Below, one piece after another: positions 19,018-28,640 of a stretch of 64,000 nt of DNA. The translations under genes were made by a program, and so were the position numbers. Every line of letters begins with the position of its first letter. Position 1 is the first letter of the stretch. The notes beneath the pieces are model-generated. The model made no database searches, was not told the DNA's origin, and worked only from the letters and a program-made list of their open reading frames with translations. The stretch comes from Prorocentrum cordatum (taxonomy: Eukaryota > Sar > Dinophyceae > Prorocentrales > Prorocentraceae). Where the stretch lies: the NCBI GenBank assembly GCA_963575745.1, contig CAUYUJ010021673.1, forward strand, positions 1 to 64,000, given 5' to 3'.

Positions 19018-19139
19018 CGATTGCACATCACAGGTTGCACAATATGGATTGCTCAGCCCAGTGTGCATAAGATAGATTGCACACAACGTGTTTCACAACA
19101 TAGATTGCGTTACATACATTGCGCACAGCAGGTTTCAAG
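19018..19139. repeat. TTGCACA/ACATAGATTGC short repeats, left cluster
   Basis: Degenerate words around ATTGCACA, ACATAGATTGC and GTTGCACAATA recur every 15-25 bp. The same vocabulary reappears at 21,040-21,240, so the two clusters bracket the intervening 2 kb. Confidence 0.6.
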
Positions 19140-19371
19140 CAGTGGCGAAGCGTCCTGGCTCGCCTAAAGGACCACCAAAAAATATGTTAAACACCTTGTT
19201 TGGTTTGCACGACATGTTCTTAGAACATTGTTGGCTGGGACCGTCCTGTTTTAACACATAGGGTTTATGTTAAAAGAACACTTTTTCCCCGTTCTTATAA
19301 CTTTTCTAGGTTCTGAGAACATTTCGTGGTAGGCCTACAGGAATGCCGGGACGGTCGGTACCTGCTCAAAA
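19140..19371. mobile_element. Dispersed 230-bp element with imperfect terminal inverted repeats, copy 1
   Basis: It starts CAGTGGCGAAGCGTCCTGGC and ends near GCCGGGACGGTC...TGCTCAA. The same element lies at 35,152-35,379 with identical ends and order but a much diverged middle. The left CGTCCTGGCTCGCCTAAAGG and the reverse complement of the right end (CGTCCCGGCATTCCTGTAGG) agree at about two thirds of positions. Internal palindromes such as TGTTCTTAGAACA are kept in both copies. It has no ORF. This is probably a non-autonomous DNA element or a structured RNA-derived repeat. Confidence 0.6.
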
Positions 19372-20140
19372 GTTGCACAGCGTCTTTATCACAGAATATA
19401 TTGCACCTCGTATGTTGCATTTCACATATTCTTCCTCGCAGATTACCCGTCATATATTCTCCGTTCTAAAAAGAGAATAGACTCTCCCCCCCCCCCCGGC
19501 GTTATCCGTCCCCCTGTCGGGTATGTAAATCGTATATGATTATGTCCACATGTCCATCCTAAATATGAATTTACACTATCCCAGGGGGGCCGGTATCGCT
19601 CCCCCGGAGGTTCCCTTGTGAAAAACAATACGCGGGGACATGTTTTGTTTTTACATCCGACTTTTTCTCGAATCCCTTGCAAAAAAATAGACGAACTGCA
19701 CACGCGCGCGTCGTCGCGCGCGCATGCCGAAATCCTTCAAAAACCTCCGGTATCGGAAGGGTTTCTTCGTCATCAAGTTTGCAAAAAGCATACAAAATCA
19801 CAGGGTTTCGCAACACTGATTTGCTAAAAAAACTTACGCGCGAGCTCTTGCGAAATCTTGAGACAACCATAGTTTTTTCTTCAGTTTCTCACAATATGCT
19901 ACCTAACGGGTTTCGCGCGCGCATGTCGTAAATCTGTCGAACGCCTTTGCGCATGTGCCGTCGCGAGAATCCTCTGCAATAAATAAGGCGAAGTGCAGAC
20001 GCGCGCGTCGTCGCGCGCGTATGCCGAAATCCTTCAAAACCCATCGGTTTCGGAAGGATTTCAAAATCGTGTGTCCCAAAAACCTACAAAAAATATATAA
20101 GGTTTCGCAACACGGATTTTCAACAAAATCGTGCGCGCGC
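19372..20140. repeat. 297-bp tandem duplication with CG-dinucleotide palindrome
   Basis: The block ACGCGCGCGTCGTCGCGCGC followed by ATGCCGAAATCCTTCAAAA occurs at 19,702 and 19,999. Flanking sequence (TCGAATCCC / GCGAGAATCC upstream, GGTTTCGCAACAC downstream) is also shared. The region is lower in GC than its surroundings. No gene is recognised. The left part, 19,372-19,680, is single copy. Confidence 0.7.
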
Positions 20141-20183
20141 GCTTTTGCGTCGTCGTTGTCGTCGTCGCCGTCCTCCCGCCTCC

Positions 20184-20216
<33 letters not shown>

Positions 20217-20930
20217 TACGTCGTCCTCTGTCTTTCCTCGTGTTCGTCGTCGTCGTCCTCTTTGGCGTCGTGGTCGTTTCCGTCGTCGTTGTCGCCGTGA
20301 CCGTCCTTCGTCCTCCTCCCTCGTCGTCGTTGTCGTCGTCCGTCGTCGGCGTCTCTTCGTCGTCCCTCCTATTTAGTCGCCGTCGTCGTCGTCTACGTCG
20401 TCGTCGTCGTCGTCTTCCCTCCCCCCTTGTCGTTGTTGTCGTCGGCGTCGCCGTCCTTCCTCCTTTTTCGTCGTTCGCGTCGCCGCCGTCCTCCCTCCTC
20501 CCTCGTCGTTGTCGTCGTTGCCGCCGTCGTCGTCCTCCCTCCTCCCTCGTCGTCGTCTTCGTTGGCGACGTCGTCGTCGTCGTTTTCGTCGTCGTCGTCG
20601 GCGTCGGCGTCTTCGTCGTCTTCGTCGTCATCCACGTCGGCGTCGTCGTCGTCGCCGCCGTCGTCGTCGTCGTCGTCGGCGTCATTGACGTCGTCGTCGT
20701 CGTCGGTGTCGTCGTTGTCGTCGGCGTCGTCATCGTCGTCGTCGTTGTCATCGTCGTCGTCGTCGTCGGCGTCGGCGGCGTCGTCGCCGTCGTCGGTGTC
20801 GTCGTCGTCGTTGTTGTCGGCGTCGTCGAAGTCCTTGGAGACGTCGTCGGTGTCGTCGTAGTCGTTGTCGGCGGCGTCGTCGTCGTCGTTGTCGCCGTCG
20901 TCGTCGGCGTCGCTGTCGTTGCCATGTGCC
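20140..20930. repeat. GTC/GAC trinucleotide array, about 790 bp
   Basis: GTC/CGT triplets with CTC, GGC and TTC interruptions. ORFs covering it on both strands encode poly-Val, poly-Ser, poly-Thr or poly-Asp and are not genes. Confidence 0.9.
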
Positions 20931-21039
20931 ATTTGGTACCCACCGTCACGGTCTTAAGAGATGTTTCAAACCAAGTTGCGGGTGGGTGGGTGGGATGTTT
21001 TGCGCGAGCAGTGGAGTGGACAACTCAATGCGAACAGAA

Positions 21040-21590
21040 ATTAATTGCACAACCTAGATAGCACCACATCTGTGGCACCACACATTGTCCACAACATACA
21101 TTCCACCACACACATAGTGTACCACTTAGATGGCACCACGTATATTGCACAACATAGATTGTATGCGATAGATTGTACCACGTAGCCTGCACTCGATTGC
21201 ACATACTTAATTGCACAACATAGTTTCCTCCCCGCAAGCATTTTTCTTTTTGTATAACCTGTCCGCCTGCTGCTGCGGGCGTTTGGCTCAAGTCTTTTAC
21301 ACTTGAAAGGAGGTGGTAGGCGAAATAGGCTTTGGAGCGCATTTCCTGAAGAGTAGTCGGAAGCGCTGTCGCAATGCCATCGATCAACATGAAACGACAG
21401 ATCATGCACAAGGTCATCTCGAAGAGACCCCTTGAGCTGGAATAGTCGGGAGCAGATCCATCACTGTGGTCGGGGTGTTTTGCAGATGATGTAGATCATC
21501 TGACCAGAAACATGTCGGGATATCGTGGAACGTCGAGAAGCCGACAAGGCGAAACCGCCTAAATGCGTCAAACATCAAAAACGGCGCCAA
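21040..21590. other. TTGCACA short-repeat cluster (right) and unique non-coding DNA
   Basis: At 21,040-21,240 words such as CACCACATA, ACATAGATTG and GTACCACTTAGATGGCACCAC recur and pair with the cluster at 19,018. From 21,241 the sequence is unique. TTTGGCTCAAG at 21,282-21,292 matches the last 11 nt of the SL, but nothing upstream supports an SL relict. No gene is recognised. Confidence 0.5.
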
Positions 21591-21745
21591 TGAATGTTGC
21601 CTTCGGGGGCCCCCTCTGGAGTGTCCTTGGAGGCTCTCTCCGGGCGTCTTGACGGCCTCTTGGGCCGTCTGGGGGGCCATCCTGGGCGTCTTGAGCACAC
21701 CTTCTGGCGACTCGGCGATTCTTGGATTGTCTTGGGGGCTGGCGC
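21590..21745. repeat. CTTGG-type minisatellite, second locus
   Basis: Words GTCCTTGGAGGC, GTCTTGACGGCC, TCTTGGGCCGTC and ATCCTGGGCGTC recur with the same period and vocabulary as the array at 16,440. Confidence 0.65.
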
Positions 21746-22389
21746 AGATGCAACCGCGTGATCGAAGACGTCGGCGGCGCGCCGAGGGGGGACGCGGCAG
21801 AGGGCAGCGGGCTTTCGCGCAGAAGGGCGGCGGGGCCCATCGGGAGCCGCCCGCCTTTGTGTGGAGCTGCTGCGGCCATGGAGCACGGTCAGAGGGCTGC
21901 TGGAAAAACGCCTGACGATTCGTGTGCCTTCGGGGGAGGCCCGCCCCTGTGCTGTCATCCTCCCCGGCGCGCCGCCGAGCCACGTGGCCGAACGGCCCCT
22001 GCAGCTCGGACAGGACGGCGGCCACTGGCCCCTCCGACGCCGTCGCGGCGGCCCGCAGCCGCCACCCCTGCCGTGCCGGTGCCCGCGCCGACGCCGCCGC
22101 CGCCGCGGCGGCCCGTGCCGATGCCCACCGTGCCAATGCCCTTGCTGCTGGCGCAGGATGCCGGGCGGCGGGGCGCGGGGCGGGACAGAGGGGGCGGTGT
22201 TCGTGTTTGGGGTGCGATGTTTTCTGGCGCGGTCGTCCCCCGCCGGAAGCTTGCATGCACCGGGATGGTCTCCAGCAGCTGCGCCCCGCCGGGGGGCGTT
22301 CTGGGGGTGCCCGGATCGTCCCGAACGGCTGAGGGGGAGCCGGGCTGCGGCCCGAAAATCAAGGGGCAACGTGAGGGGGGATCAGGCTC
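21746..22389. other. GC-rich stretch, possible exon sequence, not resolved
   Basis: A plus frame near 21,861-22,020 reads ELLRPWSTVRGLLEKRLTIR then VPSGEARPCAVILPGAP, which is protein-like. It then dissolves into GCC triplets. No splice sites or family can be supported. The stretch ends at the 7-bp duplication CAGGCTC (22,383-22,389) of the hairpin element. Confidence 0.3.
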
Positions 22390-22538
22390 GGCTTCGGTCG
22401 GGCCTGTCCCCCTACAGGCGGATTCGGAGTGGAAAGTGTAAATAAATGTATGTATGTATGTATGTATGTATGTATGTATGCATGCATGCATGTATGTATG
22501 TATGTATGTATGTATATATATGCTCATAATATAATGAG

Positions 22539-22572
<34 letters not shown>

Positions 22573-22613
22573 ATAATACGAATGATAATAATAATAATGA
22601 TGATAATAATGCG

Positions 22614-22646
<33 letters not shown>

Positions 22647-22723
22647 CATAATAGCCGTCTCTGGACTATTTTTGAGTGTTCTTTTTGAATACTTCTCCTG
22701 CAGAGGGGCACGCCCGCCGACTT
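22390..22723. mobile_element. Hairpin-TIR element (CGGGCCTGTCC family) with 7-bp target duplication
   Basis: The left end is CTTCGGTCGGGCCTGTCCCC then CTACAGGCGGATT. The right end is CTCCTGCAGAGGGGCACGCC then CGCCGACTT, its imperfect inverse. CAGGCTC occurs directly on both sides (22,383-22,389 and 22,724-22,730). The interior is TATG, TA and AAT microsatellite with no ORF. The ends resemble those at 33,641, 34,105 and 63,176. If spliced in the register of the duplication, the intron would start GC (22,386) and end AG (22,726), a donor/acceptor pair used by dinoflagellates. This suggests an introner, but no transcript evidence is available. Confidence 0.75.
22440..22650. repeat. TATG, TA and AAT microsatellites inside hairpin element
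   Basis: A (TATG)n run to about 22,515, a (TA)n run at 22,541-22,570 and an (AAT/AAC)n run to 22,650. They are the main content of the surrounding element and its most AT-rich part. Confidence 0.95.
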
Positions 22724-22726
22724 CAG

Positions 22727-22845
22727 GCTCAGAGGGGGAGCGCTCGGCGGCCCCACCCTCGCACGTGCATCGCCGCCTGGGGGCTCGGTGGCCCACACCG
22801 CCCAGGGCCGTGCGGAGTTCGCTGTCGGGGGGCACCGCCGAGGTG
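22727..22845 (+). CDS. Exon-like island next to hairpin element
   Basis: Starting right after the AG that ends the element, a frame reads GSEGERSAAPPSHVHRRLGA then RWPTPPRAVRSSLSGGTAE. It ends at GCCGAG/GTGTCG, a possible GT donor at about 22,840. The composition is like other dinoflagellate exons, but no family is recognised. The case rests on its boundaries, not on its sequence. Confidence 0.3.
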
Positions 22846-22893
22846 TCGCCAATGCTAGGTCGATGCGCCCCAGGAGCCGGTCCCCTCCAATCT

Positions 22894-23047
22894 TACCAGT
22901 TTGAAAGTATCCCTATCCCTATGTTTGACATCACCTCACCCCGATGCCGATTTTAAGGATTCCCTCAGTTTCTGAGGGCCTATCCCTAAGATTGTCCTCG
23001 ATTTTTGCTCGCCCATATTAGGGATAGGGATAAGTTCGAGGCTGGTT
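22894..23047. mobile_element. Small inverted-repeat element, ACCAG...CTGGT family, copy 1
   Basis: The left end is TTACCAGTTTGAAAGTATCC then CTATCCCTA. The right end is TAGGGATAGGGATAAGTTCG then AGGCTGGTTA. The arms are inverse over about 25 bp and TTA flanks both. It is about 154 bp with no ORF. A second copy is at 39,753-39,906. TA-containing 2-3-bp duplications with such TIRs fit Tc1/mariner- or PIF/Harbinger-derived miniature elements. Confidence 0.65.
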
Positions 23048-24297
23048 ACAGTCGCCCACCCTCGGCAAGGGTTTCCACGATCGGGCATGTCGGAGGAAAT
23101 CGGCATGGCGCCACCGATCCACATCCCCAGTTGGCCACGGTGTCTTGGCCCCGCCGGGCCCCCCCCCCCAGGGTTGGAATCTCTAGGCCCCGCGAGACCC
23201 ACAGAGAGCAGCTCAGGTCCCCACCTGGTGAGGGTGAGTCAGCCAGGCTCGGGGGAGCGTAAGACCCGGGTTTGCCAGGACTCGGGTTCGCCATCGTTTT
23301 TTGACGACCGCGATTCGGATTTTGACGAGTAGGAGTTTCGTGGGATGTCTGCAGCGGGAGGCCTCGTCAAAATGCAGGCTCGGCCTCGTCATTTTTTTGA
23401 CGACCTCGTCGGGGATTTCCGAGTCCCCTGTACCCAGGTCTTACGTCCCCCTGACAGGCGGGGGCAAGGCAATGCCAGTGGTGATGGGGATCGGTGCGAT
23501 GAGATGCCGAAGACACGGGCGTCATGACCCAAGACGTCGGGAGAGCCGCGCGGGAGGTGCGGAATCGGCGCGCCGGGCTCTCCCCTCGCGGTGCCTCTGG
23601 TGCTTCCCTTGGCACGTTCCGCGCGCCAGCAAGGAGCTGGCCTCTCGACAACAATGAGAAATTCAGGGCGGCAGGACAGAGACAGGAGCCTCCCCAGCAG
23701 ACAGGCGGCACGTGCCGGAAGGGAAGATGGAGAGGACGAGAGAGGAAGAGAGACGGAGGAGACGAAAGAGGAAGACAAGAAGGATGAGAAATGAGCAGAA
23801 AAATAAGAAAAACAACAGGCAGCAACGAGACGCACAGAGAGGAGACCGCTGTATCATCCTCCATCTGCGTTCCTTTGTCCTATCCCTTTTGTATATTCCA
23901 CTGGCTCTCGGCGGGTGCCAGTCAGGATGCGAAGGCGCTCGCAGTGCCTTCCCATCACTGGAGGAGCTGGAGCTCGAACAGGGTCTCCCGTAGTCTCATT
24001 CGCTGGCAATGCTCAGTGTTGATCTTCTCTCATTGATTGTCCAATGACAGAAACACCTGTCAAGTTTGGTTACCGCATCTGTTCTGAAACACACTCATGC
24101 ATTCTGAGCTCCTCTTGCGGACAGTTCACGATCAGATTACAAGGAGTCGGAATCTTCGCCCCGAAGCGTCAAGTTTGGAACGAGGCAGAGAATGCTAGTT
24201 TGGCCCCTACGTAAGGATGACACCCACACAAATCGAGAAGTGCATGCACTTGTTACTCTAGGTCTCTCAATAAGCGGGGGGGGGCGCCTCCCCCGCG
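23048..24297. other. No recognisable gene
   Basis: Unique sequence with moderately long random frames on both strands. An AGAGGAAGAG purine-rich stretch lies at 23,720-23,830. I see no motif, repeat or exon that can be supported. Confidence 0.5.
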
Positions 24298-24335
24298 TCC
24301 ATGGATTTGGCGACCGTGCGCGCCAAATCCATGGA
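24298..24335. other. Perfect 15-bp hairpin (loop 8 nt)
   Basis: TCCATGGATTTGGCG and its exact inverse CGCCAAATCCATGGA are separated by ACCGTGCG. G-rich sequence before (24,276-24,286) and GCGCGCCCCC after can extend the stem imperfectly. It could be a structured RNA, a binding site or remains of an inverted-repeat element. Nothing nearby decides. Confidence 0.7.
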
Positions 24336-24950
24336 TCGCGAAGCCATGCTTGCGCGCCCCCGATCCTCCAGGAGGTCGAGGAGGTCGAGGAGATCAGGAC
24401 AAACAGTCCTCGAGGGGAGGCCTCGGGTTATGTTGTTCCCATTGTACTTACGGACCACATCCCAGAAATAATTTCGAGCACTCGGAAAAGTGTCGAAAGA
24501 GTGTCGAAACAGTGTCGGACGAGTGTTTCCCTGGGCCCTACGTGTGAAAACCCTCAAGTTTCGGTGCGTGTTTGGTGCTCGAAGCTCTTCTTGGTGATCC
24601 AGGCTCAAGTAGGCTGGAACATCCTATTCCTACAGGCGCATCTTGCAGGAAACGTTAAACATGACCAACGCCAAGGTTCAAACACGCTCCAACTATGATT
24701 CAAACATCGCCCCCTGATGTGATTGTTTTGTTTACGATTTGTTCTGGAATACTCGCCCTGTAGAGGGACACGGGGAGGTCGAGAGTAGGGGGAAAACAAA
24801 CCTACTTCGCTTTCGACCACCATCGCTTCCAAGAGATACCAAAAGCGATGCCAGACTACGGCCTGTACTTGTCAGGCCGCTTGACGAGGAGGCCTGGAAG
24901 CGAAAGCGGGGTAGGTCCTTCACGCTCTGAGAGAGGCCCTCGGGGGCCCG
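24336..24950. other. No gene; contains one right-end fragment of the hairpin-TIR family
   Basis: At 24,755-24,776 GCCCTGTAGAGGGACACGGG matches the right terminus of the CGGGCCTGTCC elements. A possible degenerate left end, TCCTATTCCTACAGGCGCAT, lies near 24,622. Otherwise nothing is recognised. Confidence 0.45.
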
Positions 24951-25230
24951 GCCGCCGCGCCCTCTACCGAGCGCGCGGCCCGAGCCGCCCGCTCCCGGCC
25001 CCGAGCGTGCCCGCGGCACGCGGGCCGCGGCCGCCGCCGGCCGCATGCGGCGCCGCGGGGGGCCCGCCCGCGGCGGCGGGGCCCGCCCGCGCCGGTGCTG
25101 CGGGGCACGCCGCGCGGCGCCGCCGGAGGGGGAGGAGGAGGGATGGGGAGGAGGAGGAGGAGGGGGGAGGAGGAGGAGGGAGGAGGGGGGAGGTAGGGGG
25201 AGGAGGGGGAGGAGGGGGAGGGTGCTGAGG
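24951..25230. repeat. CGC-rich block and GGA array
   Basis: CGG/CGC-rich sequence to about 25,125 is followed by GGA/GGGGA triplets to about 25,230. Frames through it are compositional. The stretch 25,231-25,518 holds no recognised gene; it is 3' flank of the minus-strand retrocopy and lacks a poly-T tract. Confidence 0.7.
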
Positions 25231-25518
25231 GTGCTGATGACGCGGACGGGTTCTCCCCGACCCCGCCGGACGGGCCGCGGTAGGGGGACGAACCGCTCCC
25301 TACCCATCACCCGTCGCGGCACGCCAGGCCACGAAGGCCCAGCCGCGGCCCCAAAGGACAAGCCCAGGAGGGGCCCACAAGGCCACGGGCCACGGACCCA
25401 AGGAGCCCGAGGCGCGACGGGGAGGGGACGGAAGCGACTCCCCCCCAGGGCCCATCGCACCCCCTTGTCAAAATTTGCCCACGACGGGCTCGAAGGTCAG
25501 GATGATGCGCCTCCTCGC

Positions 25519-26964
25519 TCAGTCCACGGAGCCCTCGCGGAGGGCCGGCATGTGGAGGAGCAACTTGCCGACGACGTCGTTCCCGAACCGCTTCTCGGCG
25601 ATCTGCAGCAGCTCCTTCGTGGAGACGTGGTCGAAGCCGTCCCCCTCGGAGCCGCCGTGCTTGATCTCGCACTTGTGCTTGCCCTTGGCCTTGTTCTTGC
25701 CCTTGCCCTTGCCATTGCACCCAGAGCGATGGCAGTCGAGCTTCTGCATGATGCCGGCACCAACGGCGCTAAAGTCGTCGTCGAGCTCATCGCAGTCGTC
25801 GCCGAGGGAGGCCGTGCTGGCGATCTCGTCCAAGACCTCGCCTAAGCCGACGGCGTCAACCACGCTCTTCAGCTCCACGTAGCTCATGTCCTTCTGCATG
25901 TATTCCTCGTACTCCTTCACGAAAGTATCTGAGTCGTCGAGCTCCTCGGGAACCGCGTTCGAGCCGATGTCGAAGCACTGCAACTCCCCGTTGCTCTTGT
26001 CCTTCTCGGGCTTCGGCGCGACGTCCTCCAGCGTCACACCCACAACCTCATCCTCGTGGTCGCCGTCGCTTGACGCCGCGATGTCGCCTCCAGCCTGACT
26101 TGCCCGACGCCAAGCCATGAAACTGAAGTCCATTACGTCGCGCTCGTAGCCGCCGTAGTCGTCGTAGTTGGTGGTGTTGCAGCCGCCGTCGCTGTAGATT
26201 TCGTACTGCTCGACGCTCAGCGGCGGATCTCCGCACCCACCTCCGCCAGGAGCGCCTCCACGATATCCTCCTTGCTGGCCGCCAGCCTCGATGACCACCG
26301 ATGCCTCTTTGGCGCCGGTGCCGGAGCCTCCTCCAGCATCTCCTCCTCGATCAGGTACGGGTCCCAGTCCACCTGGATGTTCTCCTTCACCTGGTTGTCC
26401 TCCTGCTGGTGCTGGTTCGGCTGCTCCGCACAGGTCGCCTCCTGCCTCAGCTCCGCTTGCTGCTGCTGAGTGCCAGCAGGCGGGACACCCGCGCACCTCA
26501 TGCAGTAGCCCCTGAAGCCGAAGTTGACGAAGCCGCAGTGGCCACACTTCCACTTGGGCACGTGGTTCTTTGTCTTGCTGGCCGCTGACGGCGATGCCAT
26601 TGTCGCCACCTGCCGCGGCCTCTTCCTGGGCTGGGCCTCCTGGCAGGAGCTCTCCCGAGCTGGTGGCCAGGCGGCCGCCGCTGCCTCCGCCCACAGTTTC
26701 TCCTTGTCTTCCCTGGCGTTCACGAAAGCCTCGCGGTTGATCATGCGCTACTCCTGCTGGAATTCCCTCTTGTACTGGTTCCTTTGGTTCGCACTGAGCT
26801 TCGAGCGCATCCACGGCACTCTGGCCCGCTGCGCTGGTGGCGTCCCCGAAAGCGTCGACATTGAGCACGTAGACGCTGACCTCGGAGCCGCGAGCGATCT
26901 CGATGTCAGTCAGCAGCTTGCCAACCACCTGGCCGTCCGAGCTGTCCGCAATGAAGAATTTCAT
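25519..26964 (-). pseudogene. Retrocopy of a RanBP2-zinc-finger protein, frameshifted
   Basis: Reading the minus strand, an ATG at 26,964 starts MKFFIADSSDGQVVGKLLTD. A different frame then holds REFQQE, a TAG at 26,748-26,750 and MINREAFVNAREDKEKLW. It continues to WKCGHCGFVNFGFRGYCMRC, a RanBP2-type finger (W-x-C-x2-C...N...C-x2-C) near 26,480-26,545. At about 26,220 the frame changes again to VEQYEIYSDGGCN and an acidic chain with a GKGKGKNKAKGK basic patch. It ends LLLHMPALREGSVD and stops at 25,519-25,521. RanBP2 fingers usually bind RNA or ubiquitin. Two frame changes and a nonsense codon indicate loss of function. An upstream SL relict shows the copy came from mRNA. Confidence 0.7.
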
Positions 26965-27064
26965 CACGTCCCCATCGCCCGCGCCGATGCGCGGCCTGGC
27001 TCGCGGGAGCTGCGCCCCCCCCCACGCGCGCTCCCCGTCAGGGCCCCCTCGGGCCCAGGAGGGG

Positions 27065-27086
27065 CTTGAGCCAAAATGGCTACGGA
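27065..27086 (-). other. Complete spliced-leader relict at 5' end of retrocopy
   Basis: The minus strand reads T-CCGTAGCC-ATTTT-GGCTCAAG, agreeing with all 22 positions of the dinoflagellate SL (first base D = T). It sits 100 bp upstream of the retrocopy's ATG, in the same orientation. It is followed by retrocopy leader sequence, not by the donor site of an SL RNA gene. An SL here means a trans-spliced mRNA was copied back into the genome. A chance 22-nt match in 64 kb is negligible. Confidence 0.93.
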
Positions 27087-27138
27087 AGGAGGAGGAGGAG
27101 GAGGAGGAGGAGGAGGAGGAGGAGGAGGAGGAGGCGGA

Positions 27139-27175
<37 letters not shown>
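27087..27175. repeat. GGA then GGC microsatellite upstream of the SL relict
   Basis: GGA/GAG triplets run to about 27,135 and GGC/GGA to about 27,172. The SL relict begins exactly at the edge of this array, so insertion into, or later growth of, the microsatellite is possible. Confidence 0.85.
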
Positions 27176-27610
27176 TCGCGCACATTCGTTCAAACATTGT
27201 AACAGTTTCACGGATTGAAGGTGGGTGGTTTTCAACATGTGGTTCTCGCTTGAGCGCCGCGCACATTCGTTCATAAAGCTTGGAACATGTTCGCGGATGT
27301 CAATGATCAGCGTACCAGAGATGGTGTCTTGGAAGGATTCAGAGTTATACGGGTGCAACAGTGATATTGAATCGGTGTTGAAGTCCCAACCGTGGCCTTC
27401 TGGCACGGCTCCAGATCGCCAAGACGCAGCAGTCAGGTTGATCCGTTGCGTTGAAAGCCCGAAGACAATGATTTGGCATGTTTCAGGGTCTTTAAAAGGT
27501 GTATTCCAACGAGGCAGTTCCCTCAATGGACATGAACCGTTGTAGGGGCCTGTGAAGAGGGAGCTTGGAGGGAGGGTGAATTCCAACATCGTTGATGACT
27601 CTTTGGTTTG
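27176..27610. other. No gene; short direct repeats
   Basis: GCGCACATTCGTTCA occurs at about 27,177 and 27,261, 84 bp apart. The rest is unique, of moderate GC, and without a protein-like frame. Confidence 0.5.
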
Positions 27611-28274
27611 CACTGGTCCTCCTCGTTCTCCTCCTCCTCCTCCTCCTTCTCCTCCTCGTTCTCCTCCTCGTCCTCCTCCTCGTTCTCCTCCTCCTCGTTC
27701 TCCTCCTCCTCCTCCTCGTTCTCCTCCTCCTCCTCCTCCTCCTCGTCCTCCTCCTCCTCCTCCTCCTCCTCCTCCTCCTCCTCCTCCTCCTCCTGGTCCT
27801 CCTCCTGGTCCAGCGCCGCTCCCCACGCGCCCCGGGGCGGAGCGCAGGTGGGCCCCCCCCCTCTCCCCGGGCCGTGGCGGCGTCGGGACAAGCATGGGCT
27901 GGGGGCGCGGATGACGAGGGGGAGGAACGGGGAGGAGGAGGCGCTGAGGAGGATGGGGAGGTATGGGGGGAAGGAGGCGCTGAGGAAGAGGGGGAGGAAC
28001 GGGGGGGGGGAGGCTTTGATGAAGAGGCAGAGGAACGGGGAGAAGACGGCTCTGATGATGATGAGGAGGAGGAGGCGGAGGAGGAATGGGGGGAAGGAGG
28101 CGTTGATGAAGAGGGGGAGGAACGGAGACAGGGAGGCGCGGATGAGGAGGGGGAGGACTGGGGAGAGGGAGGCGCTGAGGAAGAGGAGAAGCAACGGGGG
28201 GAAGGAGGCTCTGATGAAGGGGCAGAGGAGCGGGGAGAAGAAGGCTCTGATGATGATGCTGCTGCTGATAATGC

Positions 28275-28336
<62 letters not shown>

Positions 28337-28640
28337 GTGATGGTGATGGTGATGGTGATGGTGATGGTGATGGTGATGGTGCTGATGAAGATGGTGCTGA
28401 TGAGGAAGAGGAGGAGGAGTAGGAGGAGAAGGAGGAACGGGGGGAAGGAGGCTTTGATGAAGAGGAGGAGGAACGGGGGGAAGGAGGCTTTGATGAGAGG
28501 AGGAGGAGCGGGGAGAAGGAGGCGCTGATGAAGATGGGGAGGAACGGGGTGAAGGGGTCGCTGATGAAGTGGAGGAGGAACGGGGAGAAGGAGGCCCTGA
28601 TGAAGATGAGGGGTGGAGGAAGAGGGTGGATGGAGGCATG
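27611..28640. repeat. CTC array, interspersed GAGGAGGAACGGGG minisatellite and GAT array
   Basis: CTC triplets fill 27,615-27,800. From about 27,915 to 28,640 blocks of GAGGAACGGGGAGAAGGAGG with GCTCTGATGAAG spacers recur every 36-60 bp. A pure GAT/GGT array lies at 28,250-28,385. Six-frame openness follows from the triplet structure. Confidence 0.85.

Noticed and set aside
19903-21061. 348-codon Thr-rich and 368-codon Val-rich ORFs
   Set aside because: They are GTC triplet array translations.
21282-21292. TTTGGCTCAAG as an SL relict
   Set aside because: Only 11 nt match, the upstream bases do not resemble CCGTAGCCA, and no coding sequence follows.
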